Shown here one piece after another: positions 1 through 12,586 of a stretch of 64,000 nucleotides of DNA; positions within the stretch are counted from its first letter, which is position 1; each line of letters begins with the position of its first letter. The stretch comes from Aptenodytes patagonicus (lineage: Eukaryota; Chordata; Aves; Sphenisciformes; Spheniscidae), in contig NC_134949.1 in assembly GCF_965638725.1 (NCBI RefSeq), positions 123,130,294-123,194,293 of the forward strand, read 5' to 3'. The notes under the pieces were generated by a model. That model was not told the origin of the DNA. It saw nothing but the letters and a program-made list of their open reading frames with translations, and ran no database searches. Made by a program: the position numbers and the translations under genes.

Positions 1-2474
1 TTAATTAGGGTTTAGGACAAAAAGTGTGTTATTGAACTTGCGTGTTCAAAGTTGTAATCCTTTAAGTATGTTTGGTGTTCTTTTTAAAACAAAAATCCTT
101 ATGGCACACTTTCAATATCAAGGTGCTTATTTTGCTCTTAAAAAAGAGAGAAAGGGAAGGGGAAATTTTTTTTTTTAGCTGAACGAGTGTCCAATTGCTG
201 TTTAACACAGCTTTCTTATTGAACTTCACTGTTGGGGATGTCACACAAAGGAAGAGTCTACCCTAGCACGTACCAAAAATACAATTTATGTGCAGAAATC
301 CCAACTAGCAGTCACATTTAAAATATATTTCTGCTATTTGCCTGAGGAATTAAACAGCAGCTGGAAACATCTGTTTTAAGTGTTGGATATTAGCGGATAG
401 GCAGAGCTACATGACTGTTTAAAAGTATTGGAATAGTAAGTGGCAAAATTTTTACTTTGTCCATTAAAATATATTTTAAATTACAGATGCTTTATCTTAA
501 AACTTAGCCTAGAAGTACAATTTCAGCATCTCAAGTACTCTCAAGCATGCCGTTAGCAAAAAGCAAGGCATCTTGCTGCAGAGGTGGCTCCGAGGCAGAA
601 CCTCACATGATGAGATGTGCTACCACACATGAGTGTGAGGCTGCCACTTTTCATCGCTCCAAGAGCAGAAGTCAGGATTTCCATTTCAAGCCCAGTAGGT
701 GGCATCAAAAGAGTTCTCTAAATTTCAGCATTTGAGTGTTCGTGCCCTAGCCCTAGGCCACAAAATGAACACAGTGCTTAGATAGAGAAAATTCCAGGTA
801 ATCTCTCTCTTCCTCGCAAAAGCTTCGGTTTGAACGTGGTCTGACCCAAATGACATGCCTGTGATGCTTCTGTGCCTAGCACAGAATATCATATGTTATT
901 AAGTACATTATAGTTGCCTTCAGTGAACCAAAATGACTTGTAACTATGTTTTTATTGCGTTCATAACAGAAGTAACATTGCCAATTTTGTTTTTTTTTCA
1001 ATGATGGGGTACTATAGGAATCTGCGTGAGTACTGTAGCAGGCATCAAGAATGCAAAACACACTTTGCATCCTCAAGGAGTAGATGCTTTTTTTAAAAAA
1101 ATTAAAACCATGTATCTGTCACAGCATGCTAACAGAACATGGTTATGTCTAGAAAATAGATGTTTTCTAGTGCAGCTGCAGTCAAACCCATGTGCTTCTC
1201 AGAACCTATTGCCAAGGCTGAAGGAGGTCTTTGCGCTCGCGGGAGTATGGGAGTGCTGTCATACCGCTTCCCTCTGTCTTTCTGCCTGTGATCTTAAAAA
1301 AAATGGCTTGGGCACTTCATGGTAAACCAGAGGGCAGTGGGATTTCCTCTCAGGGGTGAGGAGGAGAGGGGAGGCACTGGGAGCTCCCCTCCCCTTTCTC
1401 CTTGGCCATCATGTAGCCAAGTTCAATGGCTGGTCCCAGCGGTGCAGCAGGGCAGGAAGCAGAGCTGTCTACCACAGGGGCCTTTCTTGCATTGCCGCTA
1501 CGTGTGCAGAGCCGGTGGTAGCTGCTCATAGAAGCTACTGCAGTCAGGCTGGTATTGCAGGGCTTAGTTCAGGGCAACAGTTGGTGCTAGGAATGCAGTG
1601 GGCTCAGTTAATCCATGCCAGTGCAGAACAAACGAGTCTGTAGAAGGAATTAAAGCAAAATAGCTGTTGGTCTTGAAAGTCACACCCAGGGTTAAAGTTG
1701 CTTCCCACAGGCGGCCCAAGCTTGCGAACTCCTTGTAGTTTTTCAGGCAGTAGTTTTGAGCCACGTGCTGCGGTCCCTGTTCTTTGACAGGAGATCAAAT
1801 GCGTTGTGAAAAAGGGGAGGGGATTTGTTGGTGCGGTATGAGAAGGAAGAGCACACAAAAACTGCCTGATAGCTGAGGATCGAATAAGGAAACCTGGGGG
1901 AAAGTACCCGTTCAGCCTGAGAGCCATCTCAGCAGAACAGGCAGGGGCAGATCCACGATGCTGGTCCCAGCTGGATGGTTCGTTGTCTCCCAGTAGGCAG
2001 CGGTTCTGCTCCACTTGCTGGATAAACCTGCTTCTTAGCCAGCATAAATATGGGAAAGGAGGTAACTTAGCTCCCTTGTGTCAAAGAAAGAAAATGGAAT
2101 TGGAGTTCAGCTTTTGGGGAAAAAAAAAAGTTATGCTCCTTGTTCTACTTTTTATTGTAGCTTCGGAGGGATTATATAATTATATGAAAACAAATAATAA
2201 AGTCTTCTCTGCTCCTTCTGAACTGTTTCTTCCGTGCTTAACCTTCAAAAGGAAACAAAAAGTCCAGGAAAAACAAATTCCACGCGTCACAATTTTGAAG
2301 GCACAGAACATTTGAGGTCAATAGAAGCACCTTCAAAAACCTGGTTCCTGAGATGTTTGGACAGAAATGGTTACAAAACAAATTACTACAATAGCTCCAG
2401 GGCCAGAGCAACTCCAGCTCAGGGAGGGCCCAAACTACTGGTTTAAGAATGACATACAGTGTGTGACTCCTGGG

Positions 2475-2600
2475 TAAAGTCACTATAATTATCCTCTTGC
2501 TATGGATGAGGATGTGGAGGCAAGTGACCTCTTCAAGGCCACTCAGAAAAGCAGAGCTGCTGAATCAAGGTGGCAGCAGCAGCTCCAGAAACTGAATATA
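2475..2600 (-). repeat. degraded MIR-like SINE fragment
   Basis: The + strand reads like the reverse complement of the MIR core: an ATTATCC motif, then GGATGAGG, then AAGTGACCTCTTCAAGGCCACTC and GCAGAGCTG in the right order (compare the MIR order of gatgagg, aagtgacttgcccaaggtcac, gcagagc). It is highly diverged. Recognition is by eye only. Confidence 0.35.
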
Positions 2601-5600
2601 GTTCTTTTGGGACCCTCTTTAATATCTTGTGCATAAGGTCTTGCTGCCTAGTGAAATTAGGCTAAGGCATGGTGGTGCTCCTACCCATGAGCTTAAGCAG
2701 TAGTGGAAAGAAGGGTGTGGAGAGCTTTTTCCTTTTCCAGCATCTTTGAGCAAGACCCAGAACAACCACCAAAAAAAAGACCAAAGAGAGTGTGGAACAG
2801 TGAAAAATGAATGAAAACAGGGAGCATAGGCTAATAATCCCATTAAGTAATGGCACATGATTACGGAGAACTGTCTTAAGTTGATACTGTCACAATATAC
2901 GATTGCTGCCTAGGGCTCTGAAGGCTCTGAACGGAAGCTTCTGTGCACGGCCTGACATTTTTCTCCTCTGCAGCAATGGCTGTCTTAATTGTTTGACTAA
3001 TGAACTCATTAAATCCCAGTATTACTAGAAAAAGCATATTGACCTCCTGACCAATCACAATTAAAACATAAATGCCACTTATTCAAGACACTGGTTAGCC
3101 ATCTATTTAAGCAGCAGAAGAGCATAAAAACAAGCTTTGTGTTTTGGGGATTTGACCCGCTTCACCCACAAGATGTGGATGTTGAGAGAATGTCACAACA
3201 ATTGCAGGTGGAGGCCAACTTGCAGCATTACCTACAATTACAGCAGCATTTGCCTGGTTATTAAGATTATAACCAGTCTGGAAACACAATCCTCCATTGA
3301 ATCAACAGCAAGAGACTCCGTCTGACTTCACCAGAGTTAAGATTTCACCCTGCATCATCACTAAGCACAACAGTGAGGAAGTGTAATTAAATTCTGCGCG
3401 TGTACCAAGCACAGCTCAAAGTTACACATCCCTGAACGGTGTTGTGGAGAAAAATGCAGGGAGTTTTGTTCCCAGGCTGCAATGTCCCTAGCTGCGCTCT
3501 CTTCCTGGGGTATTAATATGTGACAGGCGGGTCTTTTCTGGCTCTCTTACTGCTGTGTCGTATCCCTGCAAGGTAAGATGTCGACACACAGTCTCACTTC
3601 TGTAAAAAGGCCGCCCTTGCTTTGTTGGAAAGTACATTATTGTAGGATGATGGCATACTTCAGCTATTGTCGTGTTGCTTGATACACAGCTATAAAGCTA
3701 TTTCAGTGTCCCAGCTCATCATTTTTGAGTGGGTGGTGTCATCATGGCAGACCCTCTGTTTGGCAACTTAAACAAACACCTTTGGCATGTGTCACTGATG
3801 CTTTTATGTCCAGTAGGAATTGTAGCTCCCCGGATTAGATGAGCTGAGTTAGGAGAACAGAGTTGTCTCCTGTAAGCCAAAATGCAAGTTGATGTATCTG
3901 AAGGCATTTTAGCTAGCTGTATTCACCCTGTTTTCTGCAGGAGGCTAAAATACCCACGTTTTGGGCTTTCAGCAAAGGTTGTAGGAAACTGTAGTGTCTT
4001 TGAGCTGCCAGGTCAAACCGTGTCAAGGTCTGAATCAGACTTGGTGTTCAAGGTCTTGCAGTCACTTTAGGCTGCTGGTCACTGTTACAGTAGGGAAAGG
4101 TTTAATCACTGCTTGTGCTATTGTGTGGGCTACTGTAATTTGCCTCCAGCTCTGCAGAACTGAAGGAAACCTGGAGGTATCCACCACCAGCCCTGGCACG
4201 GCAAGTCTAGAGATTTGTCCTCCCTTCACCTCTCACCCAGAACTCAAGCCCCTGGGGACTAAATGGCTTTCGGTTTCCTAAAGCTCTCTGTGGTTCACCA
4301 GCTTCCCAGTTGTCCCTACCTGAACGGCTGCTGCCTCCTTTACCACAGGACCTCAGCCGCCGAGGCTTTTGACTGAGTAACTCCCAAAGATCTGCCTGTT
4401 GTTCTCATTCCAGGCACAGCACCCATAGAGGACACGGCCCCATCTTAGATGTTGGGATGTACTACACAGCCTGGATAGCATGGGCTTTTAGAATAGATTT
4501 ATATTAATGAAGTGCACCAATGATTTCACAAGGAAACTGCTCAGAAGATTTCCTCCTTAGCCTGTGAGAAGGATCATGGCCACATCAGAAATGGGGAAAC
4601 ATCCTAGCCTCTGTGAATTTATTTGCTGCTGTAAAAGCCAAGTGCGTACCATAACCACTGGAGACAGCAAAGCTGGGCAAACACTGCAGCACTTCACTAG
4701 AGACCGTGGTACCTGCATTGCACAGAACACAGCTAAGATAGCAGTACACTATTAATGTCCCTTGTAAACAGCATGGGAGGGGAGACAGCACAGTACATGA
4801 AGGTCAAATGTCTTTTGGACATCAGTGTGTTTAACACCATCAGAACTTAGCCCATAGAAGTAGTCAAAAAGTACCAAATAAACAATCAATCATCTCAGTC
4901 ATTACAGTTGGCAGAGCATTGCTGTAATCAGCGATGCTTAATCCCCCATTCTATTCAATTCCTCGGTGTTCAAGTGATTTTTTGTCAAAGGTTGCTAGCA
5001 GGCTGAGAGGCATGAAGGTAAAAGGCTGAGAGATTCGCTGTTTGCTATTTTATCCATTGCAAAATAGAAAGACAGTAGTGCTGTAGAAAATCTTACTCCC
5101 GAGTAGGTATGGACATTAAAAAGTTTACACTTAGAAACAAGACAGGAGGTTGCTTCTGTAACATCTCCAGGGCTGCCAGTCCCTCACCTTCCTGGTTGCC
5201 TATATGTCATTCCAGTTAAGGACAAACTGGGACTCAGTGCCTGCTTCATGCCTGTGTTTGTCACGGTAACACGTCTGTCCTGACCTGGATCTCTGACTCT
5301 ACCTCTGGACGTTTCCCCAGAAGAGCAGGCTGGGGCTGCTGCGTCCGGCTCCCTGAAATGTACTGTCACCAAGGTGATGGGGGGCAAAACGAAGCAACAA
5401 TTGCGTTTCCTTAGCTCCAGCAGTAAAAGTTAGAGGGAGCCAAAATTTTCATATTTAATGGCCAGCAGAAGATAGTAATTGATCAGGAAAAGTTCACCCT
5501 GCTGTCACTCTTGATCACACAGCTCTTCTTGAGCACAGAGCTATCTGGAATGTTCTCCAAATGGTACATGAACCCTGCTGAGATAGGTAACTTATTTTTT

Positions 5601-7114
5601 CCTATCCAAGGCTGAATGAAAACATCAAACCAGTGGTAGGAACTGTTTTTCTGGACACTTGTTCTTTCTTTCCCCAGACCATAGCAATCTGTTACTGTAA
5701 GATTATTTCTTCACTGACTTAGCTTAATGGTTGACATTCCTCTATAATAAACTGCGTAAGACACCAAAGCACGGGTTGGTACCAGGTTGGGCTGCTGTCC
5801 CTTCAGTGTCCCGCTCGAGGGGTTTCCCTGGGAGCCCATCTCGGGTGAACAGCTGGCTGTTGGCAGCACAGCTTGTGTGAGGGCAGCGGGCGGGGAAGCG
5901 GTTGCAGCAGCACCTCCACTGCCAGAGAGCGAGGGGCAGCTGGAAAGGAGCTGGCGGGAGCCAACTCATCGCCAGATGTACCTGCCTGCCTCCTCCAGAC
6001 ATGGCACATCTGAAATGATGTCCCCTGGCTGCTGCTTCTCCCCTCAGTGCAGCCTGGCAGAGGGTGGGGGTACCCATTGCTAGCACCAAGGGGTCACAGT
6101 AATGCCCTTCACCCCCCTTTTTCCTTGGGGGATGGGTAAAACTTGACACAAGAGGCAGGATGAGACAAAATGGTGGTGTCATGTATTTAGCTCTGTTTTA
6201 AGCACACGGTAGCAGCATTTGTAGTCTTATTTTTACAAAATACACAGTAGTTTTCTATCTTCTTGTTGCTGTAAACTGTACAGCACTGGAAAGCAGTGCT
6301 CTGAGTAGGAGGAAAAATACAATAGTAGCTTTTGACCAGCTTTCATTTTTGCCACCTACGAAACAAGACTTTTCAAACACAGCAGTCCAGCTGTTCTAGC
6401 ATTTCTAAAAGTTTTCATCCCCTGCCAGTGTTTAAGGCAATAGGCTATTCTAGTTTCCCCTACCGAGAAAGCCAGTGGTTGTTGCAGTACCAGAGGCAGA
6501 AAGCAGCAGAGGGTTATCAGAGGAGAATCCTTCGGGTCGATAGAGAGAATAAGACGGTTTATCAAGCCGCAGGAGAATCCCTCCTCATGCGTCCCTCGAG
6601 CTCCATGGCAGAAACCTGCCTGCTCCAGAGTAGGTGGTCATTTCCAGACATAGAGCTCTTTGTGAAGGTGAGCACTGTAAAGCAATCCGACGGCACTGTT
6701 TGTTTATGGTGAACTTTTTACTATATTTGAGATTCATTTGATCGTGTCGAGGAAGGTGAAAGAGCAAGCAGAACTGGTTTCATTAATGTGTGTTGTTTGG
6801 TTATAAGGTCTGCAAACCTTAATGAACTAACCTATTAACTAAGTAAATGATACACCTGTTTTTTTACTTCTGCGCCCTTACATTTAATCTAAGTTTTAAA
6901 ACTGCACTTTAGGAGAATCATATGAAGGGCTTAAAAATTAGACCGCTGATCTCTTCCAACAACGTAGTGTGAAGCCTAACTTAACCAATAGCAACTATGC
7001 AAGACTTGGCCTCATTTTAACAAAGCCTCTTAACAAAATGAGAGAGAGCAACGCTTCTGTGGCCACACGTACGGTGAGTTGCGCCTCTTGTGCTTTACAC
7101 TGACACCTGGTGAT

Positions 7115-7230
7115 TTGCTTAGCCAAAAGGGAAAGACCATCATTATAGGGGCACACAGAAAGAGAGGTTACGTGACTTGGATACAGCCACACGTCAGTCT
7201 TAAAAGTGGGAGCCTTGGGTCTATAACGAG
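7115..7230 (-). repeat. degraded MIR-like SINE fragment
   Basis: The order GAGAGGTTACGTGACTTGG, then CAGCCACACGTCAGT, then AAAGTGGGAGCCTTGGGTCT follows the reverse-complement MIR consensus (gaggttaagtgacttg, cacacagctagtaagtggcagagcc). It is old and diverged and sits about 600 bp before CLIC6 exon 2. Confidence 0.4.
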
Positions 7231-7826
7231 GAGGGATTAGACAGGGGGATGTGGCACTTGTGCTTCCTTAGTCCTCAGTTCAGCAAAGCGCAGAGATGGG
7301 TGGGTTCAGCTGGAGCAAGGCTACTGCCAAACTTCCCTTCTTCTCTGGGGCCCCCACAGTTGTTTAGTTTGAAATTCTTAATTATTTGATTTATTCTGTT
7401 TATTCCCTTAAGCGCTTTAGATGTTACATCTCAATTTATGCTGGTAAATCTTTCTCTATTTGTTTCCCGTGATCATAAACTGATTTAACTTGTTTTAATC
7501 TTGTAGTGACTTAAGTAGATTTATGTTCACATAGACAAATGAGGTGGAGACTATTTCCTTTGGAAGGACTGCTGTGATTTCAATTTTGCTTTCTAACTTA
7601 TGGCAATATTCATTATGCATTTTCATGAAAAACTACGTCTCCAAGATGACAGGATTCTTCATCATATCTATGGGCATGTTTGGAGAAGGATATAAAGCAA
7701 CTTTGCATGAAAATAGGTGTTAGTAGAGATGAGTAACATGCTATACGTACTCGTAGCAGATCTGGGTTTTCTGCTTTCCTACTGCATCTGCTATCAAAAT
7801 TTGCTGTCATCAGATGTATGTATACC

Positions 7827-7846
7827 TTTTTTTTTTTTTTTTTTTT
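7827..7846 (+). repeat. poly(T) run of 20, serves as polypyrimidine tract
   Basis: Twenty consecutive T bases end eight bases before the CLIC6 exon 2 acceptor (AATTGTAG). The run is a mononucleotide repeat and probably also the polypyrimidine tract of intron 1, so length variation here could influence exon 2 inclusion. Confidence 0.85.
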
Positions 7847-7854
7847 AATTGTAG

Positions 7855-7964
7855 GCTGGCAGTGATGGGGAAAGTATTGGAAATTGCCCGTTCTCTCAGC
7901 GTCTCTTTATGATTCTGTGGCTAAAAGGTGTCATATTTAATGTCACAACTGTGGATTTGAAAAG
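7855..7964 (+). CDS. CLIC6: CLIC6 exon 2: chloride intracellular channel 6, redox-active CPFS segment
   Basis: CLIC proteins are soluble GST-omega-like proteins that can insert into membranes; several act as glutaredoxin-like oxidoreductases. This 110-bp exon (acceptor TTGTAG, donor AG/GTGAGA) encodes 36 complete codons starting [18 protein letters not shown] and ending TTVDLK plus two bases of the next Arg. It holds the CPFS motif, whose Cys is the redox-active residue of the thioredoxin-fold domain, and the following hydrophobic helix ([14 protein letters not shown]), the proposed membrane-inserting segment. Length and phase match exon 2 of vertebrate CLIC genes. I assign CLIC6 rather than CLIC4 or CLIC5 from the residues of the later exons and from the neighbouring RUNX1. 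CLIC6 exon 1 is outside the window, so the gene is partial here. Confidence 0.95.
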
Positions 7965-8410
7965 GTGAGATTGTAACCAGAGTTCTCCTTTTCAGAACAA
8001 CTTTTCCAAAATGGTGATTTTAAAGGGTGATTCTCTTCTGATAGATTTGAAATGTGCACCATGGCTTGACATTACGTTAACAGTCTGGAGGCCTGATTCC
8101 TCTTTAGGGTTCACTAGTATAAAGTGGACTAACTCCTTTGAAGCAGTTGAGATTTTAATCTGTTTTGCAGTAGGTCTCTGTAACATAACATAGGAGTTTT
8201 GGGGTTTATTTTAAGCATTTCAGAGCGCATTCAGATAACGGGCTAGCGAATTCTCACACCACCCGTGTGAGGCACTGACTAAGTCTTATTTTGTAAGAAA
8301 GATGTAGAGCAGCCTGCTATTTTAAAGGTGAAACAGTTCATTGCAATTAAGCGTCGAAATTGCAAATGTGGTTCCTGTTGTGATTTACCCCATCTCTTTC
8401 CTCCCATTAG
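7965..8410 (+). other. CLIC6: CLIC6 intron 2
   Basis: Short intron of 446 bp with GTGAGA donor and CTCCCATTAG acceptor. Nothing else is recognisable in it. Confidence 0.9.
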
Positions 8411-8536
8411 AAAGCCTGCTGATCTGCAGAACCTCGCCCCGGGAACAAACCCCCCCTTCATGACATTTGACGGTGAAGTGAAAACCGATGTCAATAAGAT
8501 TGAGGAGTTCTTGGAAGAAAAGCTAGCGCCGCCCCG
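8411..8536 (+). CDS. CLIC6: CLIC6 exon 3: end of thioredoxin-fold domain
   Basis: This 126-bp exon begins with the last base of an Arg codon split across intron 2 and reads [16 protein letters not shown], then [20 protein letters not shown] and KLAPP, with two bases of an Arg codon at the end. NPPFMTF contains the cis-proline position of the thioredoxin fold that faces the redox site. The sequence agrees with human CLIC6, as I recall it, almost residue for residue, and better than with CLIC4 (PFITFNSEV) or CLIC5 (PFLTFNGDV). Acceptor is CCCATTAG, donor CG/GTACTG. Exon length equals that of other vertebrate CLIC genes. Confidence 0.96.
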
Positions 8537-9735
8537 GTACTGTATTCCTGGCCGCTTCTATTGCTTTTAGCCCCTCATGGCCCTCGACAGGGGTCAGTGC
8601 CCAAACCCCCTTGGTTTCGGTGGGTCAGGCCCTCGATGAGCTGCAGGTGTTATAATTGCGCATGGGAGGCTCGGGGGGGCTGGTCCGGCCGCCGTGGTGG
8701 AGCTTGCAGGGAGGGGTAATTTTGACTGGTGCGAAACAGTGCTGAAGCCTGGCACCATGCAGGGGATGGCCCTGGGGTGGCCCCGAGACGCCGGCTGCGC
8801 TCCTCCCGCCGCCCTCGCCTTTGCCCTGAGTTCACTGCTGTGCCACCACAGTCATTCCCAAAGCATGAAATCCACCCCGCTGCAGCAAGCATGTGCAGAA
8901 ACCTGCATGCCACTGCAGAAACCTGACCTCTTTTCCTCCACTTGTGTTTGTTGGAGGTTTCCCTCTTCACACTGTACAAATAATTATGCTTACTGGGAGC
9001 AGGTAGCTGGAGGAAAAGGGCAGTGAAAGCCTCCCACACAGCAGACGTGCTGGGGCTCATTTTGAGTGGCCGGGTGGGCCCATCTGAGCACACAGCAGGG
9101 TCTGGGTTTCGGACTTGTCCTTCCCCACCCCCGCAGCTCTTCCCACCTCTACCCAAACCCCGCTGTCCCATCATCAGTAGTATTGTGTCCCCCACCCACG
9201 CACCTTCTCTCCCCTGGGACAGCAGCCCCCTCCGCAGCGCTCCCTTCTCAAGCAGCTGAACCTGACTTAAACTAGGCAAGCAGCTGCTCCCCTCCGCTTT
9301 TCCCTTCCTATCTGCCCCTGGCAACCACAGCTGCTTGGACCGGCTGCTCTGAGCTCCTCCAGGCAAGGAGGCTAGGAGGAGCAGCAGCTATTGCGAATAG
9401 GGACTTCCCCTCCGCTCCTCCTCATGGCAGAAGCCACGCTCCACGCAGCCTCACCTCCAGTGGAGGAGGCCTGGGAGAGGCACTGGGCTGTTTGGGCAGT
9501 ATTTGCAGCATGAACAGTCATTTCCCATCTCCCTCAGGAAAAGGAGGTCATCCACATGGTTTAACTGTGGTTTAAATTTGCACTTGCTAAGTGATTTTTA
9601 GTTCAGGATGGTTCCCTTTGAGAGTCCTGTGTGGCCGTATATTGTGATGCTGCAATGTAAATAATGTATATTAAATAATTAGTGGAGATGAATGGCTAGT
9701 CGTATAACTTCTTTTTGTTTCTTTTGACTCCTCAG
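8537..9735 (+). other. CLIC6: CLIC6 intron 3, GC-rich, antisense ORF not believed
   Basis: Intron of 1199 bp with donor GTACTG and acceptor CTCCTCAG. The part 8.65-9.45 kb is GC-rich and stays open on the - strand for 238 codons (8650-9366) and on the + strand in overlapping frames. The simultaneous openness of several frames, a low-complexity translation and the lack of any recognisable domain argue that this is a composition effect. Confidence 0.85.
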
Positions 9736-9842
9736 GTATCCCAAACTTGCACCAAACCACCCTGAGTCTAACTCTGCAGGAAATGATGTGTTTGCAAAAT
9801 TCTCGGCGTTCATAAAGAACCCAAGAAAAGATGCTAATGAAA
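9736..9842 (+). CDS. CLIC6: CLIC6 exon 4: linker between N- and C-terminal domains
   Basis: This 107-bp exon completes the split Arg codon and encodes [20 protein letters not shown] then [15 protein letters not shown], ending with one base of the next codon. [21 protein letters not shown] is the family-typical entry to the all-helical GST-like C-terminal domain. Human CLIC6 has [20 protein letters not shown] at this place as recalled, so identity is high. Acceptor CTCCTCAG, donor A/GTATGT. Length is the CLIC standard. Confidence 0.96.
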
Positions 9843-10836
9843 GTATGTGCTGCGGTCCTTTCGTCAGCCTTGGTAGTTACTGGAAAAAATTAAGCTGTAC
9901 AGTTCTAGCACACTGTGCTGGAGATACCCCATTCACAGCTTAGGTTAAGCAGTCATTTTTCAGAGCATAAAGGCTGTGGAAATCTGTGCCTATTCACTCT
10001 CTTATTTGAGGATTCCCAAAGTTAGTTTACGCAGATACCGCGGTCAGCATGGGAGCACCAACTCCAGCTCCTCCTCGTTTCTTCAGCTCTCAAGCCCGTA
10101 ACAGTGCACCTTCCCCACAGCTCTGCTAAAAGCACAGCCCGCTTGAACTGAGACCTTACCTTTCTGCTCCATTTCTGTAAATAATGAGGACTCTAGCCCC
10201 ATGGCATATCTCTCTAGAGCGGGACGCTCACTACCACCATGCATTAACTCATCTCTGTCCTCCAGCTCTCAGCCTTGTTCCCTTTGCTCTTTCCTTCTCC
10301 CCTCTCCACAGTGGCACACGGGCACCACCAGCCCACAGAAATCCCAGCTGACCTTTGCCAGCCCCTGCTGCCCTGACCCCACTCCTGTGCGCTCAGACGA
10401 AAGCACAGAACTCACGGTCCAGTTTCCCGTACACCCCAAAGCGGCGTCCCGGTGGCTTGCTGTCGTCGCTCCCAGCCTTGCTGTCCTGCCTGTGGGCAGG
10501 CACTTGCCCTGTGGCTCCCAAAGCGAGAGTCGATGTGAAGGCCGAGCCACTCTGCTGGGCCACTCTGCAAAAGCACACCCTGTTGAGGTGCTTGAGGAGC
10601 CATTTCTGGTAACACAGCCCCCGTCTGGTTTTTCTCAGAACCCCCTTTAGCTACTTAGAGCTCTTATCCCAGCATTAAGTTTTAAGCTCAGGATAAAGGA
10701 ATTGCAGGAGTTGGCATGGCCGGGTGTCTGCGAGCTGGGTTGGTGCCAGGAGACAGGATGCAGGAGTCGCCTTTCTGCTTGGTGTCAGAGAGACCGTGGT
10801 ACAGGCTTGAATGACTTTTTTATTGTCTTAACCTAG
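9843..10836 (+). other. CLIC6: CLIC6 intron 4
   Basis: Intron of 994 bp. The part 10.2-10.65 kb is GC-rich with several overlapping chance ORFs on both strands (up to 149 codons); none resembles a known protein. No other structure is seen. Confidence 0.9.
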
Positions 10837-11018
10837 ATTTGGAAAAATCTTTGCTTAAAGCCCTGAGGAAGCTGGACAACTATTTAAATAGCCCCTTGCC
10901 CGATGAAATTGATGCTTACAGCACTGAGGAGATCACCGTTTCCAGCCGCAAGTTCCTGGATGGAGATGAGCTCACCTTAGCGGATTGCAACCTCCTACCA
11001 AAGCTCCATATAATCAAG
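10837..11018 (+). CDS. CLIC6: CLIC6 exon 5: C-terminal helical domain
   Basis: This 182-bp exon encodes [40 protein letters not shown], then [20 protein letters not shown] and K. The acidic loop PLPDEID and the block [20 protein letters not shown] are signatures of the GST-like C-terminal domain of CLICs. YSTEE matches human CLIC6 (YSTED) and differs from CLIC4 and CLIC5. Acceptor TAACCTAG, donor AAG/GTTTGC, exit phase 0. Length equals that of other CLIC genes. Confidence 0.97.
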
Positions 11019-12424
11019 GTTTGCCTTTGTTTTTTAGCTTCCTGAAGAGAAGGGCGACACAGAAGCTCAAGTCCTTTTCTAAAAGGCAGAGGAATCCTTT
11101 ATCTGTTCTGAGGCCACACAGTAGCTGTGTACGGACACTGAATGCTAGTGCACAAGGCCATTTAATTGCAGCACAGCTAGGCAGATCCTCAGATTGATGG
11201 CTCTGGTTTCGTAGAATATCTGGTTTCGTACCTGGGCTGTGGCCGCACTCACTAAGCCTCACACAAGTATCAAATGAGTGCTATCTTCAGTGCTGTTGAG
11301 CAGTGTTTTCATTTGCATTTCACGTACAAAGTGCCATGGACCAGTAAGATGAAATGATTTTGTCCATGCTAATTCAAGAAGCCAGCAAAAGCTGAAATTT
11401 GCACCTGTCTCTCCTTCCTTTAATACAAAACTCTTGCTTTGCTGAATATCATCGCCAGTACCAATAATGCTGGCAGGGCAGCCACCACCCACTGCCTTCC
11501 AGCCAAGGCTCCCGGCCTCTTTTTGCAGGGCTGTGGAGCATCTACACACACCTAACAGTCCTGGTGACCACGTTGTCTGGGTGTTGCCACAGCCTGCCCC
11601 TGGGCCACTCTGGAACCAACCAGGCTCTGGAAGAGAAATGGCCACACTGCAAATTCATCTGGTTTTCAAACAAAAAAGGTCACTTCAGAAAGTTTCCTTT
11701 TTGACTACTATTTTGTCAGAGGAAGAGTGGATTGAATTGCTTTCTGACACCTCCACGAGTGAAAACTTTCCCCAGAGATGTCCTGGTCGAACCTATTCCA
11801 GAGAGAGCAGCAAGGGAATGAGCCCTTTCCCACGCCCACGCAAAGCTCAGGCACAGCGAAGCGCGAGAGGTAGCAGGGGTCAGCAGAGCAAATACAGGGA
11901 GAATCACCTCAAGTCAGGTGAATGTCTGAAGGATGGTGGAGGCTGAACGTCACACCATCCTTGCTGGCCAACAGGGAGGGATTAGGTATTGGCCAATAGT
12001 TGTTTTCCCTAGCCATTTGAAATTTAGTATTTTAATTCAAGTTTTTCCTTTCTGTTTCAGTGAAAGTACCCAAATGTGGGCCAGTTTATTACTAAGATTA
12101 TTCTGTTAATTCTGGTTTATGCTAGCTCCTTTGCTGTTTTAAGCTGCATCTCCTCCAGGTGTGGTCTACTGGTCCACGTAGCTCTGCATAGCTCTAGCAG
12201 AATATTAACACCAAATAAATCCTTTTAAGTGAGTTAGCTTGTTAACTAGCATTCTTCATCCCATGTCTTCTGGTTTTTTTGTGTCTTTCCTTTTCCTTTC
12301 CCTCTACGTTGCATATGATGAGAGACTTACACATTGAAAATTAAAAGTGTGCATAAAGAGTAGATTTGGGGTTTTTTGCAGATAGTGTGTGTAATGATAT
12401 TTTTCTTTTTTCTTTTAATAAAAG
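11019..12424 (+). other. CLIC6: CLIC6 intron 5
   Basis: Intron of 1406 bp with donor GTTTGC and a T-rich tract before the AATAAAAG acceptor. A 159-codon + strand ORF at 11467-11946 and a 128-codon - strand ORF at 11259-11645 overlap each other and lack recognisable domains; I treat them as chance. Confidence 0.9.
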
Positions 12425-12586
12425 GTTGTTGCAAAAAAATATAGAAATTTTGATTTTCCACCTGAAATGACAGGGATTTCAAGATACTTGAACAATGCAT
12501 ATGCAAGAGATGAATTTACAAACACTTGTCCTGCTGATCAAGAAATTGAGTATGCATATTTGGATGTTGCAAAGAGAATGAAGTAA
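12425..12586 (+). CDS. CLIC6: CLIC6 exon 6: C-terminus and stop
   Basis: The final coding exon (162 bp including TAA) encodes [20 protein letters not shown], then [20 protein letters not shown] and [31 protein letters not shown] and the ending DVAKRMK are CLIC6-specific (CLIC4 ends in KRLTK, CLIC5 in KRLSRS). One oddity is Ser in EMTGISRYL, where most vertebrate CLIC4/5/6 proteins have Trp (GIWRYL) and CLIC1 has His. The codon is TCA, which needs more than one base change from TGG. The frame is intact. Confidence 0.97.
   Translation, partial: VVAKKYRNFDFPPEMTGISRYLNNAYARDEFTNTCPADQEIEYAYLDVAKRMK

Larger units (their letters stand above)
1..7854 (+). other. CLIC6: CLIC6 intron 1 (3' part)
   Basis: This stretch precedes the exon 2 acceptor of CLIC6 and is most simply the end of intron 1. 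The CLIC family's first exon, which in CLIC6 is long and carries a repetitive acidic N-terminal extension, should end with a segment like FVK just before exon 2; I found no such segment here, so it lies to the left of the window. The sequence is mostly AT-rich and non-repetitive, with a few degraded MIR-like pieces (listed separately). ORFs here are short and none has recognisable homology. Confidence 0.7.

Noticed and set aside
8650..9366. 238-codon ORF on the - strand in CLIC6 intron 3
   Set aside because: GC-rich stretch with several frames open on both strands; low-complexity translation, no domain, antisense to a well-defined intron.
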